A DNA stretch of 60,601 nucleotides from Rhodospirillales bacterium (GTDB taxonomy: Bacteria; Pseudomonadota; Alphaproteobacteria; JAJFIK01). The stretch is taken from contig JAJFIK010000064.1 in NCBI GenBank assembly GCA_021775005.1, positions 1-60,601 on the forward strand. The letters run 5' to 3'. The translations under genes were made by a program, and so were the position numbers. Below are positions 9,729 to 17,163 of the stretch, in pieces; the stretch's first letter is position 1, and every line of letters starts with the position of its first letter. The notes below the pieces were generated by a model. It was not told the DNA's origin. It saw nothing but the letters and a program-made list of their open reading frames with translations, and did not search any database.

Positions 9729-10388
9729 CTAACCCAGAAGTGCCTTGCGGATCAGGGGTTCCGCCAAATGCCACTCATCCACCCGGTGAAGTGCAGCGGG
9801 GGCAGCTGGAATCAAGGGACGCAGGCGCTCGTCAGCCACAAAATGGATCGCTTTAGCCCTTGGAGCGTGCTCGAGCACCGAATCAATATTGTGAGGGATA
9901 TCGTCCATAAAGAGTGTCGGACCAGAGGTTTGCGCGGCAAGGGCTTTGGCTGCGGGCCCCTTGAGGCCTTGATTGGCTATGACAGGATAGGCCATGCCGT
10001 GTTTCGCCAATATTTGAGCGCGGGCCTGGCGTTGCGGCTGCGGGGTATTGGTCAGAACGATGATCTGTATGTCGGGGGTCAGGGCGGCTAATGATTCGGC
10101 AGCCCCAGAGACAGGCTCAAGGGTGTGCATATGCCCCGCAAAGAAACCATCGATGAGGCTGGAAACGTCCTCACGGCTGGCGGCAGTACCATTATCGGCG
10201 TGCTTAATGTTGCCAAACAGCGAGAAGGATACAAGATCAAGCAGATACCCTTCATTGTTCAGGTGCACTTCCAGACCGCGCAAAAATTGCAGCAGAACCT
10301 CGTCGGCGTCACACAAAAGCATGGGTTTTGTCGAATCGATTTGTAGCGATTCGATTTGATTCGAAACGGCAGAGGGCAAGGACGTCAT
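9729..10388 (-). CDS. HAD-like hydrolase
   Basis: The 219-residue protein has the haloacid dehalogenase fold. Motif I is LLCDADEVLLQF (about 24-35) with the nucleophile D and the D two residues later; motif II is IIVLTNTPQ, and motif III/IV is a downstream K (LKGPAAKAL) followed by TLFMDDIPHNID with the acidic pair. The residue after the first Asp is Ala and the motif is DADEV, a slight departure from the usual DxDGT/V. It starts inside the stop of the DUF3572 gene (ATGA overlap). The substrate is not predictable. Confidence 0.82.
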   Translation of the reverse strand: MTSLPSAVSNQIESLQIDSTKPMLLCDADEVLLQFLRGLEVHLNNEGYLLDLVSFSLFGNIKHADNGTAASREDVSSLIDGFFAGHMHTLEPVSGAAESLAALTPDIQIIVLTNTPQPQRQARAQILAKHGMAYPVIANQGLKGPAAKALAAQTSGPTLFMDDIPHNIDSVLEHAPRAKAIHFVADERLRPLIPAAPAALHRVDEWHLAEPLIRKALLG

Positions 10389-10699
10389 GACCCCGTGCCG
10401 CCCAGGGCATGCAGGGCGCGGGTCACGTCATTGGGGCTGATGCCCGATTCGGTTTCAAACCCCAGCAGCAAGTCTTCATACCTTGTTAGGAAATCCAGCA
10501 CGCCAGCGAGAAATTCAGGGTTGTTTGCTTGTCGCCGTAGTTCAGCGCCATCAATACCAGTTTGGGTCAGTAATGTGCCCCGTGCTGTTTCATCGGCAAC
10601 AATGTAGCCAAGCGCCTTAAGGGCAATGGTTTGCGCCATTTCGGTATCTTGCTTGGGGTTCATGTCCATTCCATCCATCTCACAGGGACGCGAAAGCAT
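10385..10699 (-). CDS. DUF3572 family protein
   Basis: This small cytoplasmic helical protein of up to 104 residues belongs to DUF3572, found almost only in Alphaproteobacteria and often beside divK. The conserved core ALKALGYIVADE...LLTQTGIDGAELRRQANNPEFLAGVLDFL..DEDLLLGF-like pattern is present. The start is uncertain: ATG codons occur at residues 1, 8, 11 and 13, and the last three crowd a GA-rich stretch that could act as a ribosome binding site, so the true protein may be about 92-97 residues. No function is known for the family. The first gene of the minus-strand set DUF3572, HAD, ROK, dinB, it is divergent from divK. Confidence 0.8.
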   Translation of the reverse strand: MLSRPCEMDGMDMNPKQDTEMAQTIALKALGYIVADETARGTLLTQTGIDGAELRRQANNPEFLAGVLDFLTRYEDLLLGFETESGISPNDVTRALHALGGTGS

Positions 10700-10798
10700 T
10701 GATTAAGGTTATTCCCGTTTAATTGGCAAGCTCAGGGCGCAGATGGCGCTCTAAATTTCTTTCTAAGGAGTGCGATCGTGTTCGCGGGGGAGACGGCA

Positions 10799-11185
10799 GT
10801 GACTGGCAAGACCGTCCTCATTGTTGAAGACAATGAGCTCAACATGAAGTTGTTCCACGATTTGCTGGAAGCGCACGGCTATCGCACCATTCAAACGCGC
10901 GATGGCTTGGCAGCGCTTGATTTGGCGCGAGAGCATCACCCCGATCTGATTTTGATGGACATTCAGTTGCCGGAGGTTTCAGGCCTCGAAGTCACCAAGT
11001 GGCTCAAGGATGACGAAGACCTCAAATCGATTCCTGTCATTGCGGTCACTGCGTTCGCCATGAAAGGCGACGAGGAAAAGATCCGCCAAGGGGGCTGCGA
11101 AGCTTATATCGCCAAGCCCATTTCTGTCGCACATTTTGTTGAAACCATTGGCCGCTTTGTCGGTGATGCTGCCGAGGAGGCCTAA
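10799..11185 (+). CDS. divK: DivK, single-domain response regulator
   Basis: The protein is a stand-alone receiver domain matching DivK, which controls the DivJ/PleC/DivL-CckA cell-cycle and polarity network in Alphaproteobacteria. From the GTG at 10799 it has 128 residues, with the acidic pocket VEDNE, phosphoacceptor D54 (LILMDIQLP), a conserved T ([13 protein letters not shown]) and K in YIAKPIS. Another GTG at 10778, with AAGGAG seven bases upstream, would add seven residues; the 10799 start has its own GGGGGAG. The D54 numbering is close to D53 of Caulobacter DivK, which favours the shorter form. pleD follows four bases after the stop, as in Caulobacter. Confidence 0.95.
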   Translation: MTGKTVLIVEDNELNMKLFHDLLEAHGYRTIQTRDGLAALDLAREHHPDLILMDIQLPEVSGLEVTKWLKDDEDLKSIPVIAVTAFAMKGDEEKIRQGGCEAYIAKPISVAHFVETIGRFVGDAAEEA

Positions 11186-11189
11186 GCCC

Positions 11190-12566
11190 ATGACTGCTCG
11201 TGTACTCGTTGTCGATGACATCATGGCAAATGTGAAACTACTCGAAGCGAAGCTAAAGGCTGAGTACTACGATGTGGTCTCCGCTATGAGCGGTGAAGAA
11301 GCGCTTGAAGCAATCAAAAACGAAGTACCGGATATCATTTTGCTCGACGTCATGATGCCGGGCATGGACGGGTTTGAAGTTTGTGAACGCATTCGCGCCA
11401 ATCGTGATACGCAGCATATCCCTATTGTTATGGTCACGGCACTTGATGCCCCGGAAGATCGTGTTCGCGGCCTTTCTGCGGGTGCTGACGATTTTTTGAC
11501 GAAGCCGGTGAACGATATCGCCTTGTTTGCGCGAGTAAAATCCCTTGTACGTATCAAGATGATGACCGACGAATTGATGATGCGCCAAAAGACTGGCGAA
11601 GAAATGGGTCTTGTGGACTCTGAAGAAACGCGTCTGCCTGACGAAGTTTCAGGCCGTATTTTAATCGTCGAGGATCGTGAAATTTCCGCACAGCGAATTG
11701 CCAAGGCTATTAGCCCCGGTAATGAAGTTGAGATTGAAAGCAATCACGAAGAAGCCTTAATTAAGGCGCGTAGCAATGACTATGGCCTAATTGTTACGAG
11801 CCTTGATCTAAAGTCCATCGATGGCTTGCGCTTTTGCTCACATCTGCGGACCATGGAAGCGACCCGGCAGACACCGATTCTGATGGTAGCTGAAGAAAGC
11901 GACATGAAGCGACTCGTGCGTGCGCTTGATATTGGTGTGAATGACTATTTGCTTCGGCCCATTGATGAGAACGAGTTGAAGACACGGGTTAAAGCGCTTC
12001 TGAAACGAAAACTCTTTCAGGACATGATGCGGCAGAACTTGCAGCTGTCCTTGGAACTGGCCATTACCGATCAGCTTACCGGCGTCTATAATCGCCGCTA
12101 TATGGAAACGCACCTAAGCGGGCTTGTGCGCAAGGCCAAGGTCAATGGCAAGCCGCTTTCCATGCTGATGTTGGATATCGATCATTTCAAGAACGTCAAT
12201 GACAGCCATGGTCATGCCGTGGGGGATGAAGTTTTGAAAGAATTTGCCGGCCGCCTACAGCGCAATGTGCGGGGGCTTGATCTGGCGTGCCGCTATGGCG
12301 GTGAGGAATTTGTTGTACTGATGCCTGAAACGCCACCTGACTTCGCCATGATGGTAGCGGAACGGCTTCGCGCGGATGTGGCTGATCTACCGTTTGAGAC
12401 TGAGTCCGGTGAACTCAGCATCACCATTTCAATTGGCATGGCTACCCTGCGCACAGATGGTGACACGGTCAGCGAGACGGGTGAGGCCATGCTCAAGCGC
12501 GCGGATGAAGCGCTCTATCAAGCCAAAGGCGAGGGCCGTAATCGGGTTGTGGTTGCCGCCGCGTGA
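11190..12566 (+). CDS. pleD: PleD, diguanylate cyclase response regulator
   Basis: The 458-residue protein has the PleD architecture: receiver 1 (about 1-120, phosphoacceptor D53 in IILLDVMMPG), receiver-like 2 (about 155-275, an adaptor domain), and GGDEF (about 290-458). The active-site motif is GGEEF (370-374), and five residues upstream is RGLD (361-364), the inhibitory I-site, so the enzyme should be an active, feedback-inhibited c-di-GMP synthase. In Caulobacter PleD drives the swarmer-to-stalked transition under PleC/DivJ control. The ATG at 11190 has GAGGAGG eleven bases upstream; a longer reading frame from 11136 overlaps divK and is unlikely. It forms an operon with divK. Confidence 0.95.
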   Translation: MTARVLVVDDIMANVKLLEAKLKAEYYDVVSAMSGEEALEAIKNEVPDIILLDVMMPGMDGFEVCERIRANRDTQHIPIVMVTALDAPEDRVRGLSAGADDFLTKPVNDIALFARVKSLVRIKMMTDELMMRQKTGEEMGLVDSEETRLPDEVSGRILIVEDREISAQRIAKAISPGNEVEIESNHEEALIKARSNDYGLIVTSLDLKSIDGLRFCSHLRTMEATRQTPILMVAEESDMKRLVRALDIGVNDYLLRPIDENELKTRVKALLKRKLFQDMMRQNLQLSLELAITDQLTGVYNRRYMETHLSGLVRKAKVNGKPLSMLMLDIDHFKNVNDSHGHAVGDEVLKEFAGRLQRNVRGLDLACRYGGEEFVVLMPETPPDFAMMVAERLRADVADLPFETESGELSITISIGMATLRTDGDTVSETGEAMLKRADEALYQAKGEGRNRVVVAAA

Positions 12567-12622
12567 CAATTCTAATTTCCGGCCGCTAGGGGGGCCGCAT
12601 TGATCCCGCAACGGATCAAAGA

Positions 12623-12660
12623 AAAGGGCCGGCGTCCCGCGGGGGAGGCACCGGCCCTTT
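12623..12660. terminator. Bidirectional terminator between pleD and rpmG
   Basis: A GC-rich stem built from AAAGGGCCGG and CCGGCCCTTT, with further partial pairing inside, sits between two convergent genes. T-rich flanks are short (TTTAT on the plus strand, TTTC on the minus strand), so it could stop transcription of both pleD and rpmG. Confidence 0.7.
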
Positions 12661-12688
12661 ATCATTTGTAGCGCCAAGTAAATGGCAG

Positions 12689-12853
12689 CTATTTGATTTT
12701 GCCTTCGACAAATTCAACATGCTTGCGCACAACCGGGTCATATTTCCGAACGCGCATTTTTTCAGTCATTTCCCGTGAATTTTTCTTGGTCACGTAGAAA
12801 TAGCCAGATTCCGAAGAATTCAGGCGAATCTTGATCGTTGGTTGTTTGGCCAT
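12689..12853 (-). CDS. rpmG: 50S ribosomal protein L33
   Basis: The 54-residue reading frame begins [14 protein letters not shown] and contains [11 protein letters not shown] and the C-terminal [12 protein letters not shown], the complete L33 sequence pattern. It lacks the CxxC pairs of zinc-binding L33 paralogues, so it is the zinc-independent form usual in Proteobacteria. A GGAGG-like motif lies upstream of the ATG. It follows the divK-pleD pair head-to-tail across a shared terminator, a gene order I recall from other Alphaproteobacteria. Confidence 0.95.
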   Translation of the reverse strand: MAKQPTIKIRLNSSESGYFYVTKKNSREMTEKMRVRKYDPVVRKHVEFVEGKIK

Positions 12854-12930
12854 CGGGGCCTCCTAAAATGGCGCTCACCGGCCCTAAACCGGGTGCAGCC
12901 TTGATTACTTCAAAGAGCGCCGGAGACTAC

Positions 12931-14127
12931 TCATGGCGAAGGCCCTGTCAAGCTCTGCTTACGGTGCTGCCGCGCAAAGACCAAAACCGCATAAATTCCG
13001 CAGAAAGAGCCCAATATCAGCATCAATCCGGTCGGGTCCCAAAGGTCCATGGCAACCCCAGAAAGAGGCGGCCCGACGAGGGCCCCTGCGCCATACATGG
13101 TGATAAAGGCCGCATTGGCACCGGCAATCTGGCCCCCTTGGAAACGCTCGCCCATGCGGGTCAGCCCGATGGTGTAGAGCCCCACGATAATGCCGCCAAA
13201 GACAAACAAAATGGGATAGAGCAGCCACGGGATCCCCAATGTTAATGGGATCAACACAGCAGCGATGGTGCCCACCACAGCACAGCCCAGCAGCACTTTT
13301 TGTCGGTCGATTCGATCCGCCAGCATGCCAAGGGGGATCTGGCAGACCACATTCCCGGCAGCGGCGACCATCAGCATGATGGCAGCAGCAGCGGGCAGGA
13401 GCCCGGCGCGCTCGCCATAGACCGGCAAGAGATTGAGAATGCCCATTTCCACCGCGCCAAATACAAAGGCCGCCATCATCGCGGCCGGGGCGGCGGTGAG
13501 ATAGGGCAGCACCGCGCCCTTGCCGTCTGCGGGGGGCGCCTCGGGAGCTATATCTCGGGCAAGGATCAACGGCACCACTGCAAGGGCAAGAACGCCAATT
13601 GCGACAAAGACCCCAAGCCAACCTTGCTGGCCCACCACCGCCAGAAGACCGGCCCCAACCGCAAACCCGCCCGACAAAGACGCTGCATAAATGCCCAAGG
13701 TGCGACCGCGAGTCTTTTCGGTGGCGATCAAGTTGATCCAGATTTCTGTGGCCACAAACAGTCCGGTGAACGCCAATCCCAAAACAAATCGTAAGGCAAA
13801 CCACAGCCAAATGCTGTCACTCAGCATGAAGAGCAAAAGCGAAACCATCATGATCGCAAAAAATAGGGCCAAGGCGCCCACGGTACCAAAGCGCCGCATC
13901 AGTGCTGGCACAAAGGAGCTGAACAGTAAGGTGGAAAGGGCGGGGACCGCTGCGAAGATGCCAATGATCGCGCCGGGGTGGCCTGCACGATCAAGCATCA
14001 GGCTCAACAATGGCGTAGACAGCCCAAAGCCGGCGCCAGCCACCCCAATGGCGGCAATGATCGCAATCAAACTGCGACGTTGTTCGCTTTCGGTGAGATC
14101 AAGATCAGTGCTCAAGGGCGGCCCCAA
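12931..14127 (-). CDS. MFS transporter
   Basis: The protein of about 395 residues is a 12-helix major facilitator superfamily permease, with two six-helix halves that are each visible as hydrophobic segments (first half from about residue 20, second half from about 205). The loop between helices 2 and 3 reads VPALMRRFGTVGAL, a weak MFS motif A, and LADRIDRQKVLLG is the second copy. The start is uncertain: 14127 is a TTG, and another TTG four codons on is equally possible; no ATG is available upstream. The substrate is unknown; similarity to YcaD/sugar-drug efflux types is only an impression. It lies 43 bases downstream of the NUDIX gene on the same strand. Confidence 0.86.
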   Translation of the reverse strand: MGPPLSTDLDLTESEQRRSLIAIIAAIGVAGAGFGLSTPLLSLMLDRAGHPGAIIGIFAAVPALSTLLFSSFVPALMRRFGTVGALALFFAIMMVSLLLFMLSDSIWLWFALRFVLGLAFTGLFVATEIWINLIATEKTRGRTLGIYAASLSGGFAVGAGLLAVVGQQGWLGVFVAIGVLALAVVPLILARDIAPEAPPADGKGAVLPYLTAAPAAMMAAFVFGAVEMGILNLLPVYGERAGLLPAAAAIMLMVAAAGNVVCQIPLGMLADRIDRQKVLLGCAVVGTIAAVLIPLTLGIPWLLYPILFVFGGIIVGLYTIGLTRMGERFQGGQIAGANAAFITMYGAGALVGPPLSGVAMDLWDPTGLMLILGSFCGIYAVLVFARQHRKQSLTGPSP

Positions 14128-14170
14128 ATTGTTTGGGCCGTTTTATCGTTCTTTGTGCCGGTTGGCGAGG

Positions 14171-14890
14171 CTAGTGTTCCTCATATTGGGCACGGCCTTT
14201 GTGAAAGCGAATATAGGGAACTGGACGTTTAATCTTGGGGTTGCCCACTCGTGCGATCACTTCGTTGAGTACAGTATGCGTCACGTTCGGGACATCCAGC
14301 TCTTGAGATTGCGAAAGGGCAATCCAATGCAAGTCCACAAGTTCGCCGGAACCGCTTAGTTGATCAGGTATCTCCGCACTCACTTCATCGGTAAAGACCA
14401 GGAAAAACCGCGTATCAAAGCGGCGCACCCGATTGGGCGGCGTGATGGCGCGAAACATGTAGCGCAAGGGGCCGAGCTGCGGCACATGCCCTGAGGCGAA
14501 AAACGGTTTCCAGTTTTTTGACTTTGTGTGCGGCGGGCGGTCCACGGCGCTGCCGATAATAAGGCCGGTTTCTTCAAAGGTTTCGCGAATGGCGGCCATG
14601 GCGAGGGCTTTGGCCCGTGCAGGTGATATACCGGCCTGCAGTAAACTGTTCGCGGTTTCAGGATGAAGCGCGTCCACTGTCGGCAGGCGTCCGTCACCAG
14701 GGTCAACACGGCCACCGGGAAAGACATACTTGTTGGGCATGAAAGTATGCTTCCCGCTGCGCTTGCCCATCAATACGCGGGGCAAATCCCCATCCCGGCG
14801 CACCAACACCAGTGTCGCTGCGTCGCGCGCGCGAACGGAGGGGCCGGGGACGATCTTCTCATCTTTGTCAAAATGGGGGCTGCGGGTCAC
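14171..14890 (-). CDS. NUDIX hydrolase
   Basis: The 239-residue protein has a Nudix domain with an insertion. PNKYVFPGGRVDPGD (about 52-66) supplies the first glycines of the box, and about 35 residues later AAIRETFEETGL (99-110) supplies the catalytic R-E-x-x-E-E core. The insertion splits the usual 23-residue box, as in the CoA/ADP-ribose-pyrophosphatase-like RPP family of Nudix proteins. Its likely action is hydrolysis of a nucleoside-diphosphate-linked metabolite, but the substrate is unknown. The ATG overlaps the rnr stop by four bases, so it is translated with ribonuclease R. Confidence 0.87.
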   Translation of the reverse strand: MTRSPHFDKDEKIVPGPSVRARDAATLVLVRRDGDLPRVLMGKRSGKHTFMPNKYVFPGGRVDPGDGRLPTVDALHPETANSLLQAGISPARAKALAMAAIRETFEETGLIIGSAVDRPPHTKSKNWKPFFASGHVPQLGPLRYMFRAITPPNRVRRFDTRFFLVFTDEVSAEIPDQLSGSGELVDLHWIALSQSQELDVPNVTHTVLNEVIARVGNPKIKRPVPYIRFHKGRAQYEEH

Positions 14891-17157
14891 TTGCGCCGCC
14901 TTGCCTTGCCAAGTTTGGATCCATGGGGTTTGCCGCCCTTGCGATCTTTGGGGCCTTTGCCGCGCGGCCTGCCGCCACTAGACACCCCGGAGATCGTTTT
15001 GGGGTCACTTAGAAGTTCAAAACGCAAGCCACCGGTGAGCGGCGTTGCTTCACGAAGGCGCACTTCAACAATGTCGCCAAGGCGGTAGCCCTTGCGCGAG
15101 CGATCGCCCACCAGCGCGTGGGTCGCTTCGTCGTGAAAGAAGTACTCGTTCCCCAGTGTAGCGATGGGCACCAGGCCATCGGCACCACTATCGGGCAGCC
15201 GCACAAAGAGGCCAAATCGCGTCACGCCGGAAATGCGTCCATGAAAAGTCTCACCCACCTGATCATGCATATAGGCCGCAAGGTAGCGATCAACGCTGTC
15301 ACGTTCAGCCGCCATGGCGCGGCGCTCATGATTGGAAATTTCCTCCGCGATCTCGGCCAATTTATCTGCTTCAACATCCGTCAGACCGTCCTTGCCAAAG
15401 TCATGCGCGCGGACGAGGGCGCGATGCACAATCAGGTCTGCATAGCGCCGGATGGGGGAGGTGAAATGCGCGTAGCGCCGCAGGTTCAATCCAAAGTGGC
15501 CAAGGTTCTCCGGCGTGTAAACAGCTTGGCTCTGAGAGCGGAGAACAATGTCGTTCACCAGCTGATTGAACTCAGTATCTTTAGCTCTTGCCAGAATAGT
15601 GTTGAAGTTCGTGGGCTTCATCACCTGGCCTTTGGCGAGGGAGAGATCAATGCTCGCCAGAACTTCGCGCAACGAGTTGAGTTTTTCCTCCGTCGGCGTG
15701 TCGTGAACACGGTAGATAAGGGGCGAGCGCTTTTGCTCCAAAGTTTCAGCGGCGCACACATTCGCCTGGATCATGCATTCCTCAATGAGACGGTGCGCGT
15801 CGAGCCGCATGCGGTTGCTGATGCTTGCGATTCGGCCTTTTTCATCCAACTCGATTTTGCGCTCGGGTAAATCCAAATCAAGTGGCCCGCGCCGATCTCG
15901 CGCGATAGCCAATGCCTCATAGGCATTCCACAAGGGGCGCAGTACGGATTCAAGAATGGGAGCGGCCTTTTCGCCGGGGGCGCCATCGATAGCGGCTTGG
16001 GCTTCCACATAGGATAGTTTAGCGGTGGAGCGCATGAAACCGCGCATAAATTTATGCCGCCGTTTCGCGCCGGACTTGTCGAATACCATTTCCACGCACA
16101 TGCACGCGCGGTCTTCGCCCTCACGAAGGGAGCAGAGGTCATTTGAGATGCGCTCCGGCAACATGGGCACAACGCGATCAGGGAAATAGACCGAATTGCC
16201 ACGCTTCAGTGCTTCGCGATCCATCGCTGTGCCGGGGCGGATATAGGCCGCCACGTCAGCAATAGCGACGCGCACAATGTGCCCACCTTCATTTTTGGGA
16301 TCATCGTCAGCTTCGGCATGAACTGCATCATCATGATCCCGCGCGTCAGAAGGATCAATGGTGATAAAGGGGATACCGCGCAAGTCAGTGCGCTTGCCCA
16401 ATTGGGCAGGCTGGGCGGCGTCCGCTTCCGCCAATACAGCACTTGGCAGCTCATTAGGAATGCCGTGGGCATGAATGGCGATGAGGCTGACTGCCTTGGG
16501 TTCCTCCACGTCACAAAGGCGCTCAACCACGCGCGCGAGCTTGGTGGCATGGCCCTTGGCAGGCATCAGTTCTGCAAGAACCAACTCACCATCTTTCGCG
16601 CCATTGGTCTCGTTACGATCCACCAACAGGTCACTTTTGGCCCGTTTGTCCACGGGGTAGATGCGCGCAGCTTTGCCATCCTTGCGATAGACGCCGAGAA
16701 TTTTCTGAGCCCCGAGCCCGAGCTTCTTGATGACACGGGCTTCATGGGTGCCATCCTTCAAGCGATTGATGCGGGCCAGAACGCGATCACCAATGCCGAT
16801 GGCAGGTCCTCGGCCCTGACCTCGCTCCGGGGCCATGTAAATCTTGGGCGGCGGGCTTTCGCTTTCCCATTTCATGGGCCGGGCGAGCAATTCGCCGTCT
16901 GTGTCACGATCAAACACATCCAGCACCGTCACTGGCGGCAGCTCCCCCTGAACCACAAACCCTTTGCTGGGCTGTCGGGAAAGAGTGCCGTCTTCAATGA
17001 GCGCCCGCAGATCCTCTTTTAGCTGGATGCGACCGTCGGCTTTGATGTTGAAGGCTTTGGCGATCTCGCGCTTGCCGGCGTGACCCTCGGCCTCGCGGAT
17101 AAAGCGGATGATGTCTTTTCGCGAAGGGTAGCCCGGATCAGATTTATTGCGGGCCAC
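14887..17157 (-). CDS. rnr: Ribonuclease R
   Basis: The 756-residue 3'-5' exoribonuclease degrades structured RNA and takes part in trans-translation and rRNA quality control. A winged-helix start (about 12-70) is followed by cold-shock domains, the RNB catalytic domain with IDPSDARDHDD (267-277; D268, D274, D276 and D277 hold the metal ions), an S1 domain (GRISGVTRFGLFVRL near 655) and a Lys/Arg-rich tail that helps unwind RNA. The length is typical. It starts seven bases after topA stops and overlaps the NUDIX gene, so topA, rnr and NUDIX form one unit. Confidence 0.96.
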   Translation of the reverse strand: MARNKSDPGYPSRKDIIRFIREAEGHAGKREIAKAFNIKADGRIQLKEDLRALIEDGTLSRQPSKGFVVQGELPPVTVLDVFDRDTDGELLARPMKWESESPPPKIYMAPERGQGRGPAIGIGDRVLARINRLKDGTHEARVIKKLGLGAQKILGVYRKDGKAARIYPVDKRAKSDLLVDRNETNGAKDGELVLAELMPAKGHATKLARVVERLCDVEEPKAVSLIAIHAHGIPNELPSAVLAEADAAQPAQLGKRTDLRGIPFITIDPSDARDHDDAVHAEADDDPKNEGGHIVRVAIADVAAYIRPGTAMDREALKRGNSVYFPDRVVPMLPERISNDLCSLREGEDRACMCVEMVFDKSGAKRRHKFMRGFMRSTAKLSYVEAQAAIDGAPGEKAAPILESVLRPLWNAYEALAIARDRRGPLDLDLPERKIELDEKGRIASISNRMRLDAHRLIEECMIQANVCAAETLEQKRSPLIYRVHDTPTEEKLNSLREVLASIDLSLAKGQVMKPTNFNTILARAKDTEFNQLVNDIVLRSQSQAVYTPENLGHFGLNLRRYAHFTSPIRRYADLIVHRALVRAHDFGKDGLTDVEADKLAEIAEEISNHERRAMAAERDSVDRYLAAYMHDQVGETFHGRISGVTRFGLFVRLPDSGADGLVPIATLGNEYFFHDEATHALVGDRSRKGYRLGDIVEVRLREATPLTGGLRFELLSDPKTISGVSSGGRPRGKGPKDRKGGKPHGSKLGKARRRK

Positions 17158-17163
17158 GAGACA